NCBI GenBank assembly: GCA_022842065.1
Contig: JALHQH010000009.1
Coordinates: forward strand, 68,243-132,242
Source: Caldilineaceae bacterium
GTDB lineage: Bacteria > Chloroflexota > Anaerolineae > Caldilineales > Caldilineaceae
Length of the DNA stretch: 64,000 nucleotides
Reading direction: 5' to 3'
In this document: piece after piece, positions 8,141 to 17,029 of the stretch
Numbering within the stretch: position 1 is the first letter of the stretch
Layout of the letters: the number at the start of each line of letters is the position of its first letter
Program-made: the position numbers and the translations under genes
Notes under the pieces: generated by a model
Databases searched by the model: none
What the model saw: the letters and a program-made list of their open reading frames with translations, nothing else
What the model was told of the DNA's origin: nothing

Positions 8141-9715
8141 TTACTGGCCCTGTCGCATAAAATCCGCCACCCGCTCGCCAATCACCATGCTGGTAATATT
8201 CGTGTTGGCGCGGATACAGTCCGGCATGATCGAGGCATCAACTACCCGCAGCCCTTCCAGCCCGTGCACCTTGCCAAATTGATCGACCACCGCCAGCGGA
8301 TCGCGTGCCGGTCCCATTTTGCAGGTGCTGGAACTATGGTGGCTGGTGGTAACATTGCGCAGCATCCAACGGTCGAGGGCGGCCTCGGTGGCGAGATCGT
8401 CAGCAGTGAGATTTTCAACCCCCGCCACAATCGCCTGATAAGCGGGGTGTTGCAGTAAGTCAACCGCAATGTGCATGGCTTCGCGTAGCCGTAGGCGATC
8501 GAAAGGTTCGGCCAGGTAATTGTAATCCAACTTGGGCTGGACATGAGGATCGGTCGAAGTGAGCGTGAGTGAACCCGCGCCGGCGGCCAGATAGATGATC
8601 GGCGTCAGATAGAAGCCAATCGGCGGGTCATCGCTGACGACCCCATCCGGCAAGGCATTGCTGGCGGGGATGAAGATCATATCGTTGCGCCAGGTTGAGC
8701 CGGTGGCCGTGTAGCGCAAGGCAATGTTGAGCCGGGGGTTGCTCCAGTCCAACTTCACCTCCGGCTTGGTGCGCACGATGATCGGCACTTGTGGATGGTC
8801 GCGCAGATTCTGGCCGATGCCGGGCAGATCATGGACAACCGGGATTCCTAGCGCGCGCAGATCGTCTGCTGGCCCAATACCTGAGTGAAGCAGCAAGTGG
8901 GGCGAAGCAATTGCGCCGGCGCTGACGATGATTTCGTCGGCGTCGATCTCGGTGAGCTGCCCACCCTGCTCAGCAACAATGCCAATCGCGCGCTTGCCGG
9001 CAAAGCGGACCCGATGCACCAGTGTATTGCCTTGAATAGTGAGATTAGGCCGCGCCCGCGCCGGTTCAAGATAGCCTAAGTTCGTGCTCCAGCGGATGCC
9101 GTCAACATGGTTGTGCGCCAGCGGGCCAACCCCCCAATCATCGGGGGCATTGGCGTCATCGCTGTGTGGATAGCCCGCGGCGCGGCAGGCTTCATAAAAG
9201 GCCAGGTGATCCGGCGACCATTCCGTTTTGGGCAGGCGGCGGGCGAGAATTGGACCACTGTCGCCGTGGTAGGGCAGGTGACCATAGTCCAGATCACGTT
9301 CATTCTTGCAGAAGAAGGGCAGCAACTCGGCAAAGCTCCAGCGGTCATTGCCCTCCGCAGCCCACATGTCATAATCTTCGGGTACGCCGCGCAAAAAGAT
9401 CATGGCGTTGATTGCCGTGGAGCCGCCGACAATTTTGCCGCGCGGCACAAACATCGACGGTGATGTGGCGGTGCGGGTGGCTTGGTAATTCCAACCATAC
9501 TTGGTGCGAATGCCAAAGGCGCTTGCCCACAGGTTGCTGGGCGGCGCACTGGGGCGACCATGAGCATAGTAGACCTCTTCGGGCAGGGCTGGCCTGGTTG
9601 GGAAATCTGGCCCCGCATCAAGCAAGAGCACTCGGCGTGTTGGATCTTCGGTCAGCCGTGCTGCCAGGATTGCGCCGGCCGCGCCGGCCCCGATGATGAT
9701 GGTGTTATAGCCCAC
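8141..9715 (-). CDS. GMC-family FAD oxidoreductase (choline/alcohol dehydrogenase-like)
   Basis: 524 aa. The start is GTG 9715 with GGGAG upstream. The N-terminal FAD-binding motif is IIIGAGAAGAILAARL, followed by the GMC signature region GKIVGGSTAINAMIFLRG (about 93-110). The C-terminal catalytic block has HHSSSTCKMG with the active-site His, and ASIMPDCIRANTNITSMVIGE. GMC enzymes oxidise primary or secondary alcohols, including choline and sugars. It is first in a minus-strand operon with SDR and Rieske genes, which fits stepwise alcohol oxidation. The substrate is not assignable. Confidence 0.9.
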   Translation of the reverse strand: MGYNTIIIGAGAAGAILAARLTEDPTRRVLLLDAGPDFPTRPALPEEVYYAHGRPSAPPSNLWASAFGIRTKYGWNYQATRTATSPSMFVPRGKIVGGSTAINAMIFLRGVPEDYDMWAAEGNDRWSFAELLPFFCKNERDLDYGHLPYHGDSGPILARRLPKTEWSPDHLAFYEACRAAGYPHSDDANAPDDWGVGPLAHNHVDGIRWSTNLGYLEPARARPNLTIQGNTLVHRVRFAGKRAIGIVAEQGGQLTEIDADEIIVSAGAIASPHLLLHSGIGPADDLRALGIPVVHDLPGIGQNLRDHPQVPIIVRTKPEVKLDWSNPRLNIALRYTATGSTWRNDMIFIPASNALPDGVVSDDPPIGFYLTPIIYLAAGAGSLTLTSTDPHVQPKLDYNYLAEPFDRLRLREAMHIAVDLLQHPAYQAIVAGVENLTADDLATEAALDRWMLRNVTTSHHSSSTCKMGPARDPLAVVDQFGKVHGLEGLRVVDASIMPDCIRANTNITSMVIGERVADFMRQGQ

Positions 9716-9816
9716 GATATTACTCCCTATAGTCAGTGATTAAAGATGATGGCTAACAACAAATCATACGTTGCAACAAAGAAAAAAGCAAGCGCAAAAA
9801 ATTTTTCGGGCGTGGG

Positions 9817-9845
9817 TTGTGGAAAGCGGTGGCCTACGCTATAAT
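9817..9845 (+). promoter_or_regulatory. Putative promoter of the small antitoxin-like gene
   Basis: TTGTGG at 9817-9822, a 17-bp spacer and a perfect TATAAT at 9840-9845. The following gene starts at 9884 with AGGAGG just before it. Confidence 0.55.
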
Positions 9846-9883
9846 CAAACAATCATGGCATGTGTACGATAGGAGGTTTTGCG

Positions 9884-10147
9884 ATGAGTGCAGCGTTTGA
9901 AACAATTCAAATTCCAAAACAGCTTTATATCCGTCTGTGGCGATTTGCCGAACAAGAGCAAACCGCGCCGGCGGATTTGATCGCGCGCTGGTTAGAGCAC
10001 GCTTTGATCCAAGAAGGTGGTGACGCTGACACCCCGATCGACACTGTCGCACCGATTTATCACCTGCATGAATATGCCCAGGATCTAAGGGTGACTGATT
10101 TGGCCCAAAATATTGATCATTACCTTTACGGACATGATAAGCAATGA
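9884..10147 (+). CDS. Putative antitoxin of a broken PIN toxin module
   Basis: 87 aa. ATG 9884 is chosen because AGGAGG lies 7 bases upstream; an earlier in-frame start at 9860 lacks one. The N-terminal third reads TIQIPKQLYIRLWRFAEQEQ followed by TAPADLIARWLEHAL, a strand-helix-helix arrangement like ribbon-helix-helix regulators. The tail is acidic. Its stop overlaps the start of a PIN-like frame (ATGA), the usual layout of VapBC operons. No specific family can be named. Confidence 0.6.
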   Translation: MSAAFETIQIPKQLYIRLWRFAEQEQTAPADLIARWLEHALIQEGGDADTPIDTVAPIYHLHEYAQDLRVTDLAQNIDHYLYGHDKQ

Positions 10148-10377
10148 GTCGGGTCGTTTTTTGGGATACCTCTGCGACCCACAGGCTAAACATCGCAATG
10201 CAGAGGTCGCTTTACAAGCGCCTCTGCATTGCGATTGAAGTGCTCACCGGTTTGCGCATTGATCTGCGTGTTGAAGGGGAGAATAGCTTGCGGATTGCAA
10301 TTGAAGATGTCCCATTCGCCCGTGCACCCACCACACCAATCTGCGCGTTCAAAAAATCCGACCGCCTTTGGCGGTAA
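10144..10377 (+). pseudogene. Truncated PIN-domain toxin
   Basis: The frame opens MSRVVFWDTSA, the first strand and catalytic Asp of a PIN toxin, but nothing after residue 11 resembles a PIN domain. The break coincides with a 15-bp perfect inverted repeat at 10192-10206/10221-10235. None of the later acidic active-site residues are present. The toxin has been destroyed while its antitoxin-like partner remains. Confidence 0.55.
10192..10235. repeat. 15-bp inverted repeat within the broken toxin
   Basis: ATCGCAATGCAGAGG (10192-10206) and its exact reverse complement (10221-10235) are separated by 14 bases. It sits just after the point where the toxin frame loses similarity to PIN domains. The remaining stretch to 10550 shows no gene. 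Confidence 0.6.
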
Positions 10378-10550
10378 TACCAGCACTCCGTTAGTTTCTC
10401 GCATCTGCCAAGAATACCTACTTCATTGATCCAAGCAAAGAGAAAAGCAATTCCCGGTCAGTCCCAATTTTTACGAGATGACACCGTCCGCTTCCTATGC
10501 TAGACTTGGGGCAAGATCGCCCAACCCCCAATGCCGAGAGGACAACGCTC

Positions 10551-12023
10551 GTGACCAACACCGACACATCGACTGCACCGGTACCGATTGCCCCGCGCAC
10601 ACCAAGCGCGGGCAAGTGGTGGATTCTGATCGCGATTTCGATGGCACTCTTTATGAGTGCCACCAATGGCACCACGATGAACCTGGCCCTGCCCACGCTG
10701 CTGCGGGAGTTTGAGAGTACCTTTGCTGCGGTGCAATGGGTCTCGCTCTCCTATTTGGTCTGTATGGCGGTGATCTTGCCCAGCATTGGCCGTTGGGGCG
10801 ATCTGGTTGGGCGGCGGCGGGTCTTTATGCAAGGGCAACTGCTCTTTGTCATCGGCACAATCCTCTGCGCCGCGGCCGTTGACATTCCCTGGCTGGTCGG
10901 CTTCCGCATTGTGCAGGCAGTTGGCTCGGCGATGATGATGGGCATCGGCATCGCGATTATCACCGAGACCTGGCCGGCGGCGCAGCGGGGCATGGCGTTG
11001 GGGATTGCGTCGGGCTGTATTGCGTCGGGCGCGATTGCCGGGCCGCTGATTGGTGGCTTTCTGCTCGAAATGCTCAATTGGCGCTGGCTCTTCCTCTTTA
11101 ATGTGCCGATCGGGCTCTTTTCGCTGCTGGTCGTCTGGCGCGTCGTGCCCAATTTGCTCCCCAGCAGTAAAGGCGAGCGTTTTGATATCGCCGGGGCCTT
11201 GGCGATTGGCGGCGCACTGCTCTGCTTCTCCCTTGCCTTAACCCTGGGCCAGGAGCTGGGCTATCGTTCGCTGTGGATTCAGGGGCTGCTCGTGGCCGCG
11301 CTCTTGTTCACTGCCGGCTTTATTTGGATTGAGCGGCGGGTTGCGCACCCGATGATCGATCTCCGCCTCTTCCGCGATAGGGCTTTTGCCGTCAATATGC
11401 TTTCGGCGCTGGTCATCTTTGCTGCCATCTCGGGGGTGATGGTTGTCGTTCCCTTCTATCTGGAGTTTGTGTTAGGGGTATCACAGCGCATGATGGGCAT
11501 GCTGCTCGCGGCCTTGCCGCTGGCCTATGTCTCGTCTACGCCACTCTCGGGCATCTTGTCGGACCGCATCGGCACCCGGCCCATGATCGGGATTGGCCTC
11601 GGTCTGACGGCATTAGGTATGGGCCTGACTGCGCAACTGGATGTGGATAGTAGCTTATGGCAATTTGTGCTCTATCTCTTTCCCATGGGTCTTGGCATCG
11701 GTGCCTTTAACACCCCGAACACAAGCGCGGTCATGGGCAGTGTGCCGCGTTCGCAACTTGGCGTCGCCTCTAGCTTACTCAGCGAGACGCGCACATTGGG
11801 CCAAGCCGCGGGGGTGGCGGTGCTCGGCTCTTTCTTTGCCCTGCGCCTGCAACATTATGCCGGTCCCGGTACGACGGTAAATGTGGCCGCCAAAGAGCAG
11901 ATCGTGCTGGCCCTGCGCGATGACTTTCTGATCGCGGCCCTCTTGGTGATCCTTTGCCTGGCCGGCGTACTCTGGACCTGGCGCGGCAACACCGAACTCG
12001 CGCCATTGCCGGTCGCTGATTGA
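10551..12023 (+). CDS. MFS transporter, DHA2 (EmrB/QacA-like) family
   Basis: 490 aa from GTG 10551, chosen for GAGAGGA 8 bases upstream; an ATG at 10497 is open but has no ribosome site. The hydrophobic pattern gives about 14 membrane helices. The first helix has the DHA2-like SATNGTTMNLALPTLL. Motif A-like GRWGDLVGRRRVFMQG lies between helices 2 and 3, and ASGCIASGAIAGPLIGG resembles antiporter motif C. These proton-driven pumps export drugs or metabolites from the cytoplasm. No regulator is adjacent. Confidence 0.88.
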   Translation: MTNTDTSTAPVPIAPRTPSAGKWWILIAISMALFMSATNGTTMNLALPTLLREFESTFAAVQWVSLSYLVCMAVILPSIGRWGDLVGRRRVFMQGQLLFVIGTILCAAAVDIPWLVGFRIVQAVGSAMMMGIGIAIITETWPAAQRGMALGIASGCIASGAIAGPLIGGFLLEMLNWRWLFLFNVPIGLFSLLVVWRVVPNLLPSSKGERFDIAGALAIGGALLCFSLALTLGQELGYRSLWIQGLLVAALLFTAGFIWIERRVAHPMIDLRLFRDRAFAVNMLSALVIFAAISGVMVVVPFYLEFVLGVSQRMMGMLLAALPLAYVSSTPLSGILSDRIGTRPMIGIGLGLTALGMGLTAQLDVDSSLWQFVLYLFPMGLGIGAFNTPNTSAVMGSVPRSQLGVASSLLSETRTLGQAAGVAVLGSFFALRLQHYAGPGTTVNVAAKEQIVLALRDDFLIAALLVILCLAGVLWTWRGNTELAPLPVAD

Positions 12024-12290
12024 GCTGCGCGGAAAAGCGGTCGCCGCGTCGCGGGCCTATCGGGCGCGGTGTCATCGATATGTTGCCTCATGTGAAAATA
12101 ATCACCGCCAAGGTCGCAATTTTCATTGTTATTGGTGCCGCCGCGGCATGGGGCCTATTATAAAAATCTGATGTGAAAATCTTCGCCGCCTTGGCGGTAG
12201 AAAAATTTTCATGGTTTGTGGTGTAATCATTCATGTCGCCTGTTTTGAAAATCTATAAATCTTACTCTGCAAAATAGGATGGAGAAACCT
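12024..12290. other. Intergenic region with ATGTGAAAAT repeats
   Basis: ATGTGAAAAT occurs at about 12090 and again at about 12171. The second lies in an imperfect hairpin with a CGCCGCC/GGCGG core and TTTTC-ending arms. No gene is seen. Confidence 0.35.
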
Positions 12291-13127
12291 ATGCAACCTG
12301 CCCAATCGTGGACCCCCGCTGAACCCGATCTGAAGACCGTGCTTGCTGCCTACCCGGATCCCCTAAGCGCGCTCGCGCAAGCGGCGATGCCGGCCATTGT
12401 GTTGCGCCAGGCCTATAATCCGGCCCATTGTCAACCACTGCTCCAACGCTTTATGGATTGGGGCTTGGTGCGTGATCCTAAAGCCCCTGCCGGTGCGGAC
12501 AAACGCACGCGCATCGACATTGGCACCAGTTTGGGTAACCGCGGCCATGACCAGGCCGGCTTTCTGCGCCATGCTGTGGCCACGCATGATCTTTTCCGTG
12601 TGCTCTTTACCGGCTTTGATGATCCGGTTGAAACGATTTACAGTGCGTTGAGTGGACTGGCCGGTGGCAAAACCGTCAAGGTCGCCCAAGAGCCGGATGG
12701 CCGCCAATATGGCCCGGCGATCTTTCGTATTCACTACGAGAGCCACTCGTATAAACCGCATATTGACCATGTCACGCTGCGCGAGAAGCGTTTTAACTAT
12801 GCGGTCTCACGTTTCGAGCATCAGTTCGCCGGCATCCTCTGTCTACAGAACGCTTCGCAACAGGGGCAAAGCGCGCAGACGATCATCCACCAATGTCTTT
12901 GGACCGAAGCGATCCAACCGCACATTGACGCCGAAACTTTCCCCGCGTACGCCGCCGCCAATGGTCTTGATAACTATAAAATCGCGCTAGCCCCTGGCGA
13001 TCTCTACTTTTTTAACACGCGCTGTATTCATGAGATTCCGGCCCTGGAAGGCGATGATCCGCGTGCCGTGCTGGCCGTTTTTATCGGCTATTCGGACGAT
13101 GATGATGAGGTCTATGTCTGGTCGTAA
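12291..13127 (+). CDS. 2-oxoglutarate/Fe(II)-dependent oxygenase-like protein
   Basis: 278 aa from ATG 12291, placed 6 bases after GGAG. The double-stranded beta-helix core is recognisable: HIDHV (about 157-161) gives the H-x-D iron ligands, FAGILCLQNAS follows, then GDLYFFNTRCIHEIP supplies the distal His and RAVLAVFIGY the Arg that binds 2-oxoglutarate. The N-terminal 100 residues are family-specific and unassigned. The enzyme would hydroxylate a small molecule or peptide. The gene stands alone and is convergent with the DUF234 ATPase. Confidence 0.65.
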   Translation: MQPAQSWTPAEPDLKTVLAAYPDPLSALAQAAMPAIVLRQAYNPAHCQPLLQRFMDWGLVRDPKAPAGADKRTRIDIGTSLGNRGHDQAGFLRHAVATHDLFRVLFTGFDDPVETIYSALSGLAGGKTVKVAQEPDGRQYGPAIFRIHYESHSYKPHIDHVTLREKRFNYAVSRFEHQFAGILCLQNASQQGQSAQTIIHQCLWTEAIQPHIDAETFPAYAAANGLDNYKIALAPGDLYFFNTRCIHEIPALEGDDPRAVLAVFIGYSDDDDEVYVWS

Positions 13128-13170
13128 GCTGGTTGGATGGGTGGCTGTCACAGCTAATATAGAGCGGCGG

Positions 13171-13249
13171 CCGTAAGACAGTGGGGCAGTGAGATAGTGG
13201 GCAGTAAGACAGAAAACAGTCACTGCCCGACTGACTCACTGCCGTTTAG
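13171..13249. repeat. Inverted array of 8-bp words (AGTRRGRC type)
   Basis: The left arm is tandem words AGTAAGAC, AGTGGGGC, AGTGAGAT, AGTGGGC, AGTAAGAC. The right arm is the inverted set ACTGCCCG, ACTGACTC, ACTGCCGT. It has the same architecture as the GTAAATCG arrays but a different word. It abuts the stop codon of the minus-strand ATPase gene. Confidence 0.7.
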
Positions 13250-14644
13250 TCACTTAAGTTGAGTAATGTCAGCTGGTTGAAAGAGGTGTACTTGTTCTAC
13301 ATCGATTTCGTTGACCATGACCGTGCCAATAGATTTGGCAAAAAAGGCATAGTGGACATCCCAGTGTGCTGTATCCCCATGTAGCCATTTGAGTGATTTT
13401 TCAATCAGCAGATCCAGATCTTTGGTGGTGACATTGGTTGCGCGCCAGCGTACTTCGGCAAAGACCACCTGCTTTGTCTGCCGGTTTAGACCCACCGCAT
13501 CTACTTGTACCCCTTTGGCCCACCAACTGCCGATCTCTTGTACCGGAAATGGAATTTGGCCTTGCCCCGATGCCACTAAAAGATGGTGTTGCGCCACTGC
13601 TTCCCACACTGGTGCAACAAGGTAAGCTAGATTCAACCGGATTTCTTGGAGGGTCTCTTTTTGGCGCTGGTTGATTTGCAGGAGGCGAAAATGGGGTGCT
13701 ACCCAGCGATGCCAAAAACGTAAAAAGGGATCTAGAATGTGATACGTGCCCTGGCGTTTTTCGTTTTGTACGCGTGTTAACGGCAAGCGGTGTTCGATCA
13801 CGCCGATCGTTTGTAATTCATTCAAGTAATGCTGCGTGGCCGCAAGCGTGCTTTGCATGACTGTCGCGATCTCTTGTCTGGTATGGGCACCGCCGGCAAT
13901 GGCTTCCAGCAGGTGACCAAAGACATCGACTTCGCCTTTGAGTTCTTCATGTAAGAGGAGTGGTACTTCGTTAAAGAGGCTGCCTGCCGGATCGAGAATT
14001 TCGTTGGCAACGTTGCGTAGCAGCGGTGCTTGGGGATTGACCGTGGTGACATTACGTGGCATGCCCCCCAACACGGCATAGCTTTCAATGAGCTGCTCTG
14101 CATTGTACGTTGGGAAAAAGTGGCGCAAGTCGTCCGGTTGCATGGGGAGCAGTTCATATGCCCAGGTATGCCGGCGGTAGAGTGGTGCCTGGCCATCTAA
14201 GATCTCACGGCGCATCACGCTGTGTGCAGAACCGGTTAAACAGAGAAAGAGTTTACTGTGTTGTAGTGTCGTATCCCATGCGCGCTGCAGCAGGGTTGAC
14301 AAACCTGGTGACGAATCAGCCAGATATGGATATTCATCAATCACAACCACATACCGTTGCGTGCTTGCTAATTCGGCCAATGTGTTAAAAGCACTGCTCC
14401 AATCAGGGAAAGTTCGTTCCGGCTCGCCTAGCGCTTTGGCAACTGCTTGTGAAAACTCTTGCAGCAACAACTGCTCCGGCAGGCGCGCTGCAAAAAAATA
14501 GAGTGCGGGTTTACCTTGGCTCCATTCGTAGATGAGCGATGTCTTCCCAACCCGTCGACGGCCATAGAGCACAATAAATTCGGCCCCAGCACGGGCATAA
14601 CGACGATTAAGATAATCAAGTTCGCGTGTACGATTTAAAAACAT
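13250..14644 (-). CDS. DUF234-type ATPase (archaeal-like AAA with nuclease-like tail)
   Basis: 464 aa. The N-terminal ATPase domain begins MFLNRTRELDYLNRRY, with Walker A YGRRRVGKTS (about 26-35) and Walker B YVVVIDEYPYL (about 98-108). The C-terminal DUF234 domain (about 345-450) shows a PD-(D/E)XK-like pattern, VDAVGLN then VVFAEVRW. ATG 14644 follows GGGGGA. Such ATPases are common in archaea and thermophilic bacteria. Function is unknown, with defence or mobile-element roles proposed. It is divergent from tnpB with a 124-133 bp spacer. Confidence 0.85.
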   Translation of the reverse strand: MFLNRTRELDYLNRRYARAGAEFIVLYGRRRVGKTSLIYEWSQGKPALYFFAARLPEQLLLQEFSQAVAKALGEPERTFPDWSSAFNTLAELASTQRYVVVIDEYPYLADSSPGLSTLLQRAWDTTLQHSKLFLCLTGSAHSVMRREILDGQAPLYRRHTWAYELLPMQPDDLRHFFPTYNAEQLIESYAVLGGMPRNVTTVNPQAPLLRNVANEILDPAGSLFNEVPLLLHEELKGEVDVFGHLLEAIAGGAHTRQEIATVMQSTLAATQHYLNELQTIGVIEHRLPLTRVQNEKRQGTYHILDPFLRFWHRWVAPHFRLLQINQRQKETLQEIRLNLAYLVAPVWEAVAQHHLLVASGQGQIPFPVQEIGSWWAKGVQVDAVGLNRQTKQVVFAEVRWRATNVTTKDLDLLIEKSLKWLHGDTAHWDVHYAFFAKSIGTVMVNEIDVEQVHLFQPADITQLK

Positions 14645-14683
14645 AGAAATCCCCCAACTGTATTCTGGCTACATATTTATCTG

Positions 14684-14708
14684 AAGTGTATGCTGCCAGG
14701 ATACACTT
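14684..14708. repeat. Small hairpin between the ATPase and tnpB
   Basis: AAGTGTAT (14684-14691) and ATACACTT (14701-14708) form an 8-bp stem with a 9-base loop. Subterminal hairpins mark IS605-type left ends, so this may be the left end of the tnpB element. The adjoining TACACTTGTCAAGTTT resembles one arm of the palindrome at 16972-17006. Confidence 0.35.
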
Positions 14709-14777
14709 GTCAAGTTTGTAGTATGGTGGCAATAGCTGATCGTTTGGCGGATGAGGAATTGAGAAAACTTGGTCATA

Positions 14778-15911
14778 ATGGCGAAGCCCGTGCAAAGCAC
14801 GATCAAAGCACACAAGATAAGACTGAATCCGACAAGTGAGCAAGCAGCGTACCTGGGCAGGGCGTGTGGTGTATCGCGATTCGTTTACAACTGGGGGCTT
14901 GCCGAATGGAAGCGGCAGTACGAAGCTGGCAGCAAGCCTAGCGCGTTGGGGCTGAAAAAGCAGTTCAACGCCATCAAGCGCGACGAGTTTCCATTCGTAA
15001 TGGATGTTCTAAGAGACGCAAGCAACGATGGGTTCGAGAAGCTTGGCAGAGCATTCAGTAATTTCTTTGCCAGTCTGACAGGCAAGCGTAACGGCGCAAA
15101 AGTTGGATATCCTCGCTTTAAGTCAAAGAAGCGCAGCAAGATGTCTTTTGCGATGGCAAACGATAAGTTTCGGGTAGATGGTCACTCGCTCTATGTACCC
15201 AAGCTTGGCATGGTCAATATGGCAGAACGGTTACGGTTTGACGGTAAGATAATATTCGGTGTGGTTTCGTGCGTCGCGAGCAAATGGTACGTGTCAATCA
15301 CGGTAGAAGTCAATCATCCTGCACCTATCAAGTTCGCCAAGCAGTCAGTTGGGATAGACCTTGGTTTAAAAACATTGGCAACCTTGAGTGACGGCGTAGA
15401 GTTTGAAAACCAAAAACTCCTGCGTTCTGAACTAAGGCGACTAAAAGCGCTAAATCGTGGTCTATCCAGAAAGCGACAGGGATGGGGACGTTGGTGGAAG
15501 CAAAAACAAAAGCTTGCCACGTTCCACCAACAGATTGCAAACTGTAGAGGGGATGCTGTTCACAAGATGACGACCGAAATAGCAAAAGCTTACAAGCTAG
15601 TCGCCATAGAGGATCTGAATGTAAAAGGCATGGTGCGTAATCGCCACCTTGCATTGTCCATCTCTGATGCCGCATGGGGCGAAGTCGGTCGGCAGTTGCA
15701 GTACAAGAAGCAATGGTTTGGTGGCACTCTGCAAAAAGTCGGTCGCTTCTTTGCCAGTAGCAAGACGTGTAACGATTGCGGCTATGTAAACCAAAACTTG
15801 CAGTTATCAGACAGAAAATGGACTTGCGGCGGATGTGACACGATCAATGATCGGGACTGGAACGCCAGCAAGAATATTGAGCAAGAAGCGTTGAAGTTGG
15901 CTTACGCCTAA
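14778..15911 (+). CDS. tnpB: TnpB (IS200/IS605-type RNA-guided nuclease, solo element)
   Basis: 377 aa from ATG 14778; an in-frame start at 14769 is possible. The N-terminal AHKIRLNPTSEQAAYLGRAC and GVSRFVYNWGL are the OrfB/TnpB WED-like start. The RuvC catalytic residues are all present: Asp in VGIDLGLKTLA, Glu in VAIEDLNVKGM and Asp in NDRDWNASKN. The zinc ribbon has CNDCGY and CGGCD. The length is typical for an active protein. TnpB cuts DNA guided by an omega-RNA made from its own 3' end. No tnpA is next to it, so the element is either non-autonomous or depends on a distant TnpA. Confidence 0.92.
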   Translation: MAKPVQSTIKAHKIRLNPTSEQAAYLGRACGVSRFVYNWGLAEWKRQYEAGSKPSALGLKKQFNAIKRDEFPFVMDVLRDASNDGFEKLGRAFSNFFASLTGKRNGAKVGYPRFKSKKRSKMSFAMANDKFRVDGHSLYVPKLGMVNMAERLRFDGKIIFGVVSCVASKWYVSITVEVNHPAPIKFAKQSVGIDLGLKTLATLSDGVEFENQKLLRSELRRLKALNRGLSRKRQGWGRWWKQKQKLATFHQQIANCRGDAVHKMTTEIAKAYKLVAIEDLNVKGMVRNRHLALSISDAAWGEVGRQLQYKKQWFGGTLQKVGRFFASSKTCNDCGYVNQNLQLSDRKWTCGGCDTINDRDWNASKNIEQEALKLAYA

Positions 15912-16010
15912 ACAGCCAACCGCTCGGAAATGGCTATGTCGAGCGTAATCGCACACGGACAGCATATAAGACCGTTTCGCGGCAACGCTGGATGAAGTGT
16001 GTATTTTAAG
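15800..16010 (+). ncRNA. Candidate omega-RNA overlapping the tnpB 3' end
   Basis: Known omega-RNAs span the last part of tnpB plus its downstream right end, on the same strand. Here the 3' flank has short complementary stretches (AGCCA with TGGCT, CGCTCG with CGAGCG) that could fold into interleaved stems just after the stop at 15911. The exact right end and guide start cannot be fixed from one copy. Confidence 0.4.
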
Positions 16011-16069
16011 GTGGACACAAAAGTAGATTAGATCACTTTTGTATACCAAGAAAGTAGCAGGCTCTCATC

Positions 16070-16870
16070 ATGCACGACACAACCGAACAGGACCTTGGCG
16101 TGCTCCAATATCTCTTGGATCTACAAGGCTATTTAGTCATTGAAAATGCGCTGAGTCCCGACGAAGTTGCCACACTCAATGGGCTCATCGATGCGCAGAA
16201 ACTACCACCACCCGGCCAAACGCAACGCTTTGGCAGCGCGCCGGCAGGAGCGGGTTTCCTCGACTGGGGCAAACCTTTTGTTGATCTGCTCGATCACCCC
16301 AAGCTCATGCCGATTTTGCGCATGCAACTGGGTGACGCGTTTCGCTTGGATCGACTCTATGGTATGTACATGAACGAAGGGATGGGCAGCGGCGCGCTCC
16401 ACGCCGACTACGGCGCGCTGGCCCGCAATGAGCGGACACAGCCGGGCGAATATTACTCTTTCCGCCGCAACCAGATCTATGACGGCTTTGTCGTCGTCAC
16501 CTGGAACCTGGCCGATGCTGGACCGGAACAGGGCGGCTTCTGCTGCATTCCCGGCAGCCACAAGAGCAACTACAAGCTACCCGAACCGATCGCCGACGAT
16601 CCGGAAAGTTACCCGGCGGTCATCATCCCCAAGGCGCCCGCCGGCTCGATTACCCTCTTTACCGAAGCGCTCACCCACGGTACCGCGGCCTGGCGCGCCA
16701 AACACGAACGCCGCGCCCTGCTCTACAAATATTGTGTCTCGCACATCGCATGGACGACGAAACGGGTGGCGCATCCGGCTACGGCGGAACTGACCCAACG
16801 GCAACAGATCCTCTTGCAGGATCCTGGCGATCCGCTGTTGCATTTCCCGTCGCTGTTTGCGGAGGTATAG
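16070..16870 (+). CDS. Phytanoyl-CoA dioxygenase (PhyH) family protein
   Basis: 266 aa. The N-terminal region DLQGYLVIENALSPDEVATL is the usual PhyH opening. Iron ligands are HADYG (H-x-D, about 111-115) and the His of EALTHGTAAWR (about 201-211). GGFCCIPGSHKSNYKL is a conserved PhyH block, and R in HERRALLYKY is the likely 2-oxoglutarate anchor. These enzymes hydroxylate small organic substrates with Fe(II), O2 and 2-oxoglutarate. It is preceded only by the tnpB element, and its substrate is unknown. A perfect hairpin follows about 100 bp downstream. Confidence 0.88.
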   Translation: MHDTTEQDLGVLQYLLDLQGYLVIENALSPDEVATLNGLIDAQKLPPPGQTQRFGSAPAGAGFLDWGKPFVDLLDHPKLMPILRMQLGDAFRLDRLYGMYMNEGMGSGALHADYGALARNERTQPGEYYSFRRNQIYDGFVVVTWNLADAGPEQGGFCCIPGSHKSNYKLPEPIADDPESYPAVIIPKAPAGSITLFTEALTHGTAAWRAKHERRALLYKYCVSHIAWTTKRVAHPATAELTQRQQILLQDPGDPLLHFPSLFAEV

Positions 16871-16971
16871 TGTTTGCAGGGATACAGTCAACTCACAAAG
16901 TTGCGTCTCCGCCCAAAAATTGTCAGCGAAATTATGAGGAATTAGCCCGTCCTGATGGGACGAAACCGTGG

Positions 16972-17006
16972 TACACTTGTCAGGTTTCCAAAACCTGACA
17001 AGTGTA
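16972..17006. terminator. Perfect 16-bp hairpin, 3-base loop, between convergent genes
   Basis: TACACTTGTCAGGTTT (16972-16987), loop CCA, and its exact reverse complement to 17006. It separates the PhyH gene from the convergent EcsC-like gene and could terminate in both directions. One arm matches the sequence at 14703-14718 at 15 of 16 bases. Confidence 0.5.
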
Positions 17007-17029
17007 TGGCGCACAAATGGCAACAGGCC

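Noticed and set aside
10144..10377. Intact 77-aa small toxin
   Set aside because: Only the first 11 residues fit a PIN domain and later acidic residues are missing.
16972..17006. Right end of the TnpB element
   Set aside because: It lies beyond an intact PhyH gene, too far from the tnpB stop; better explained as a terminator between convergent genes.
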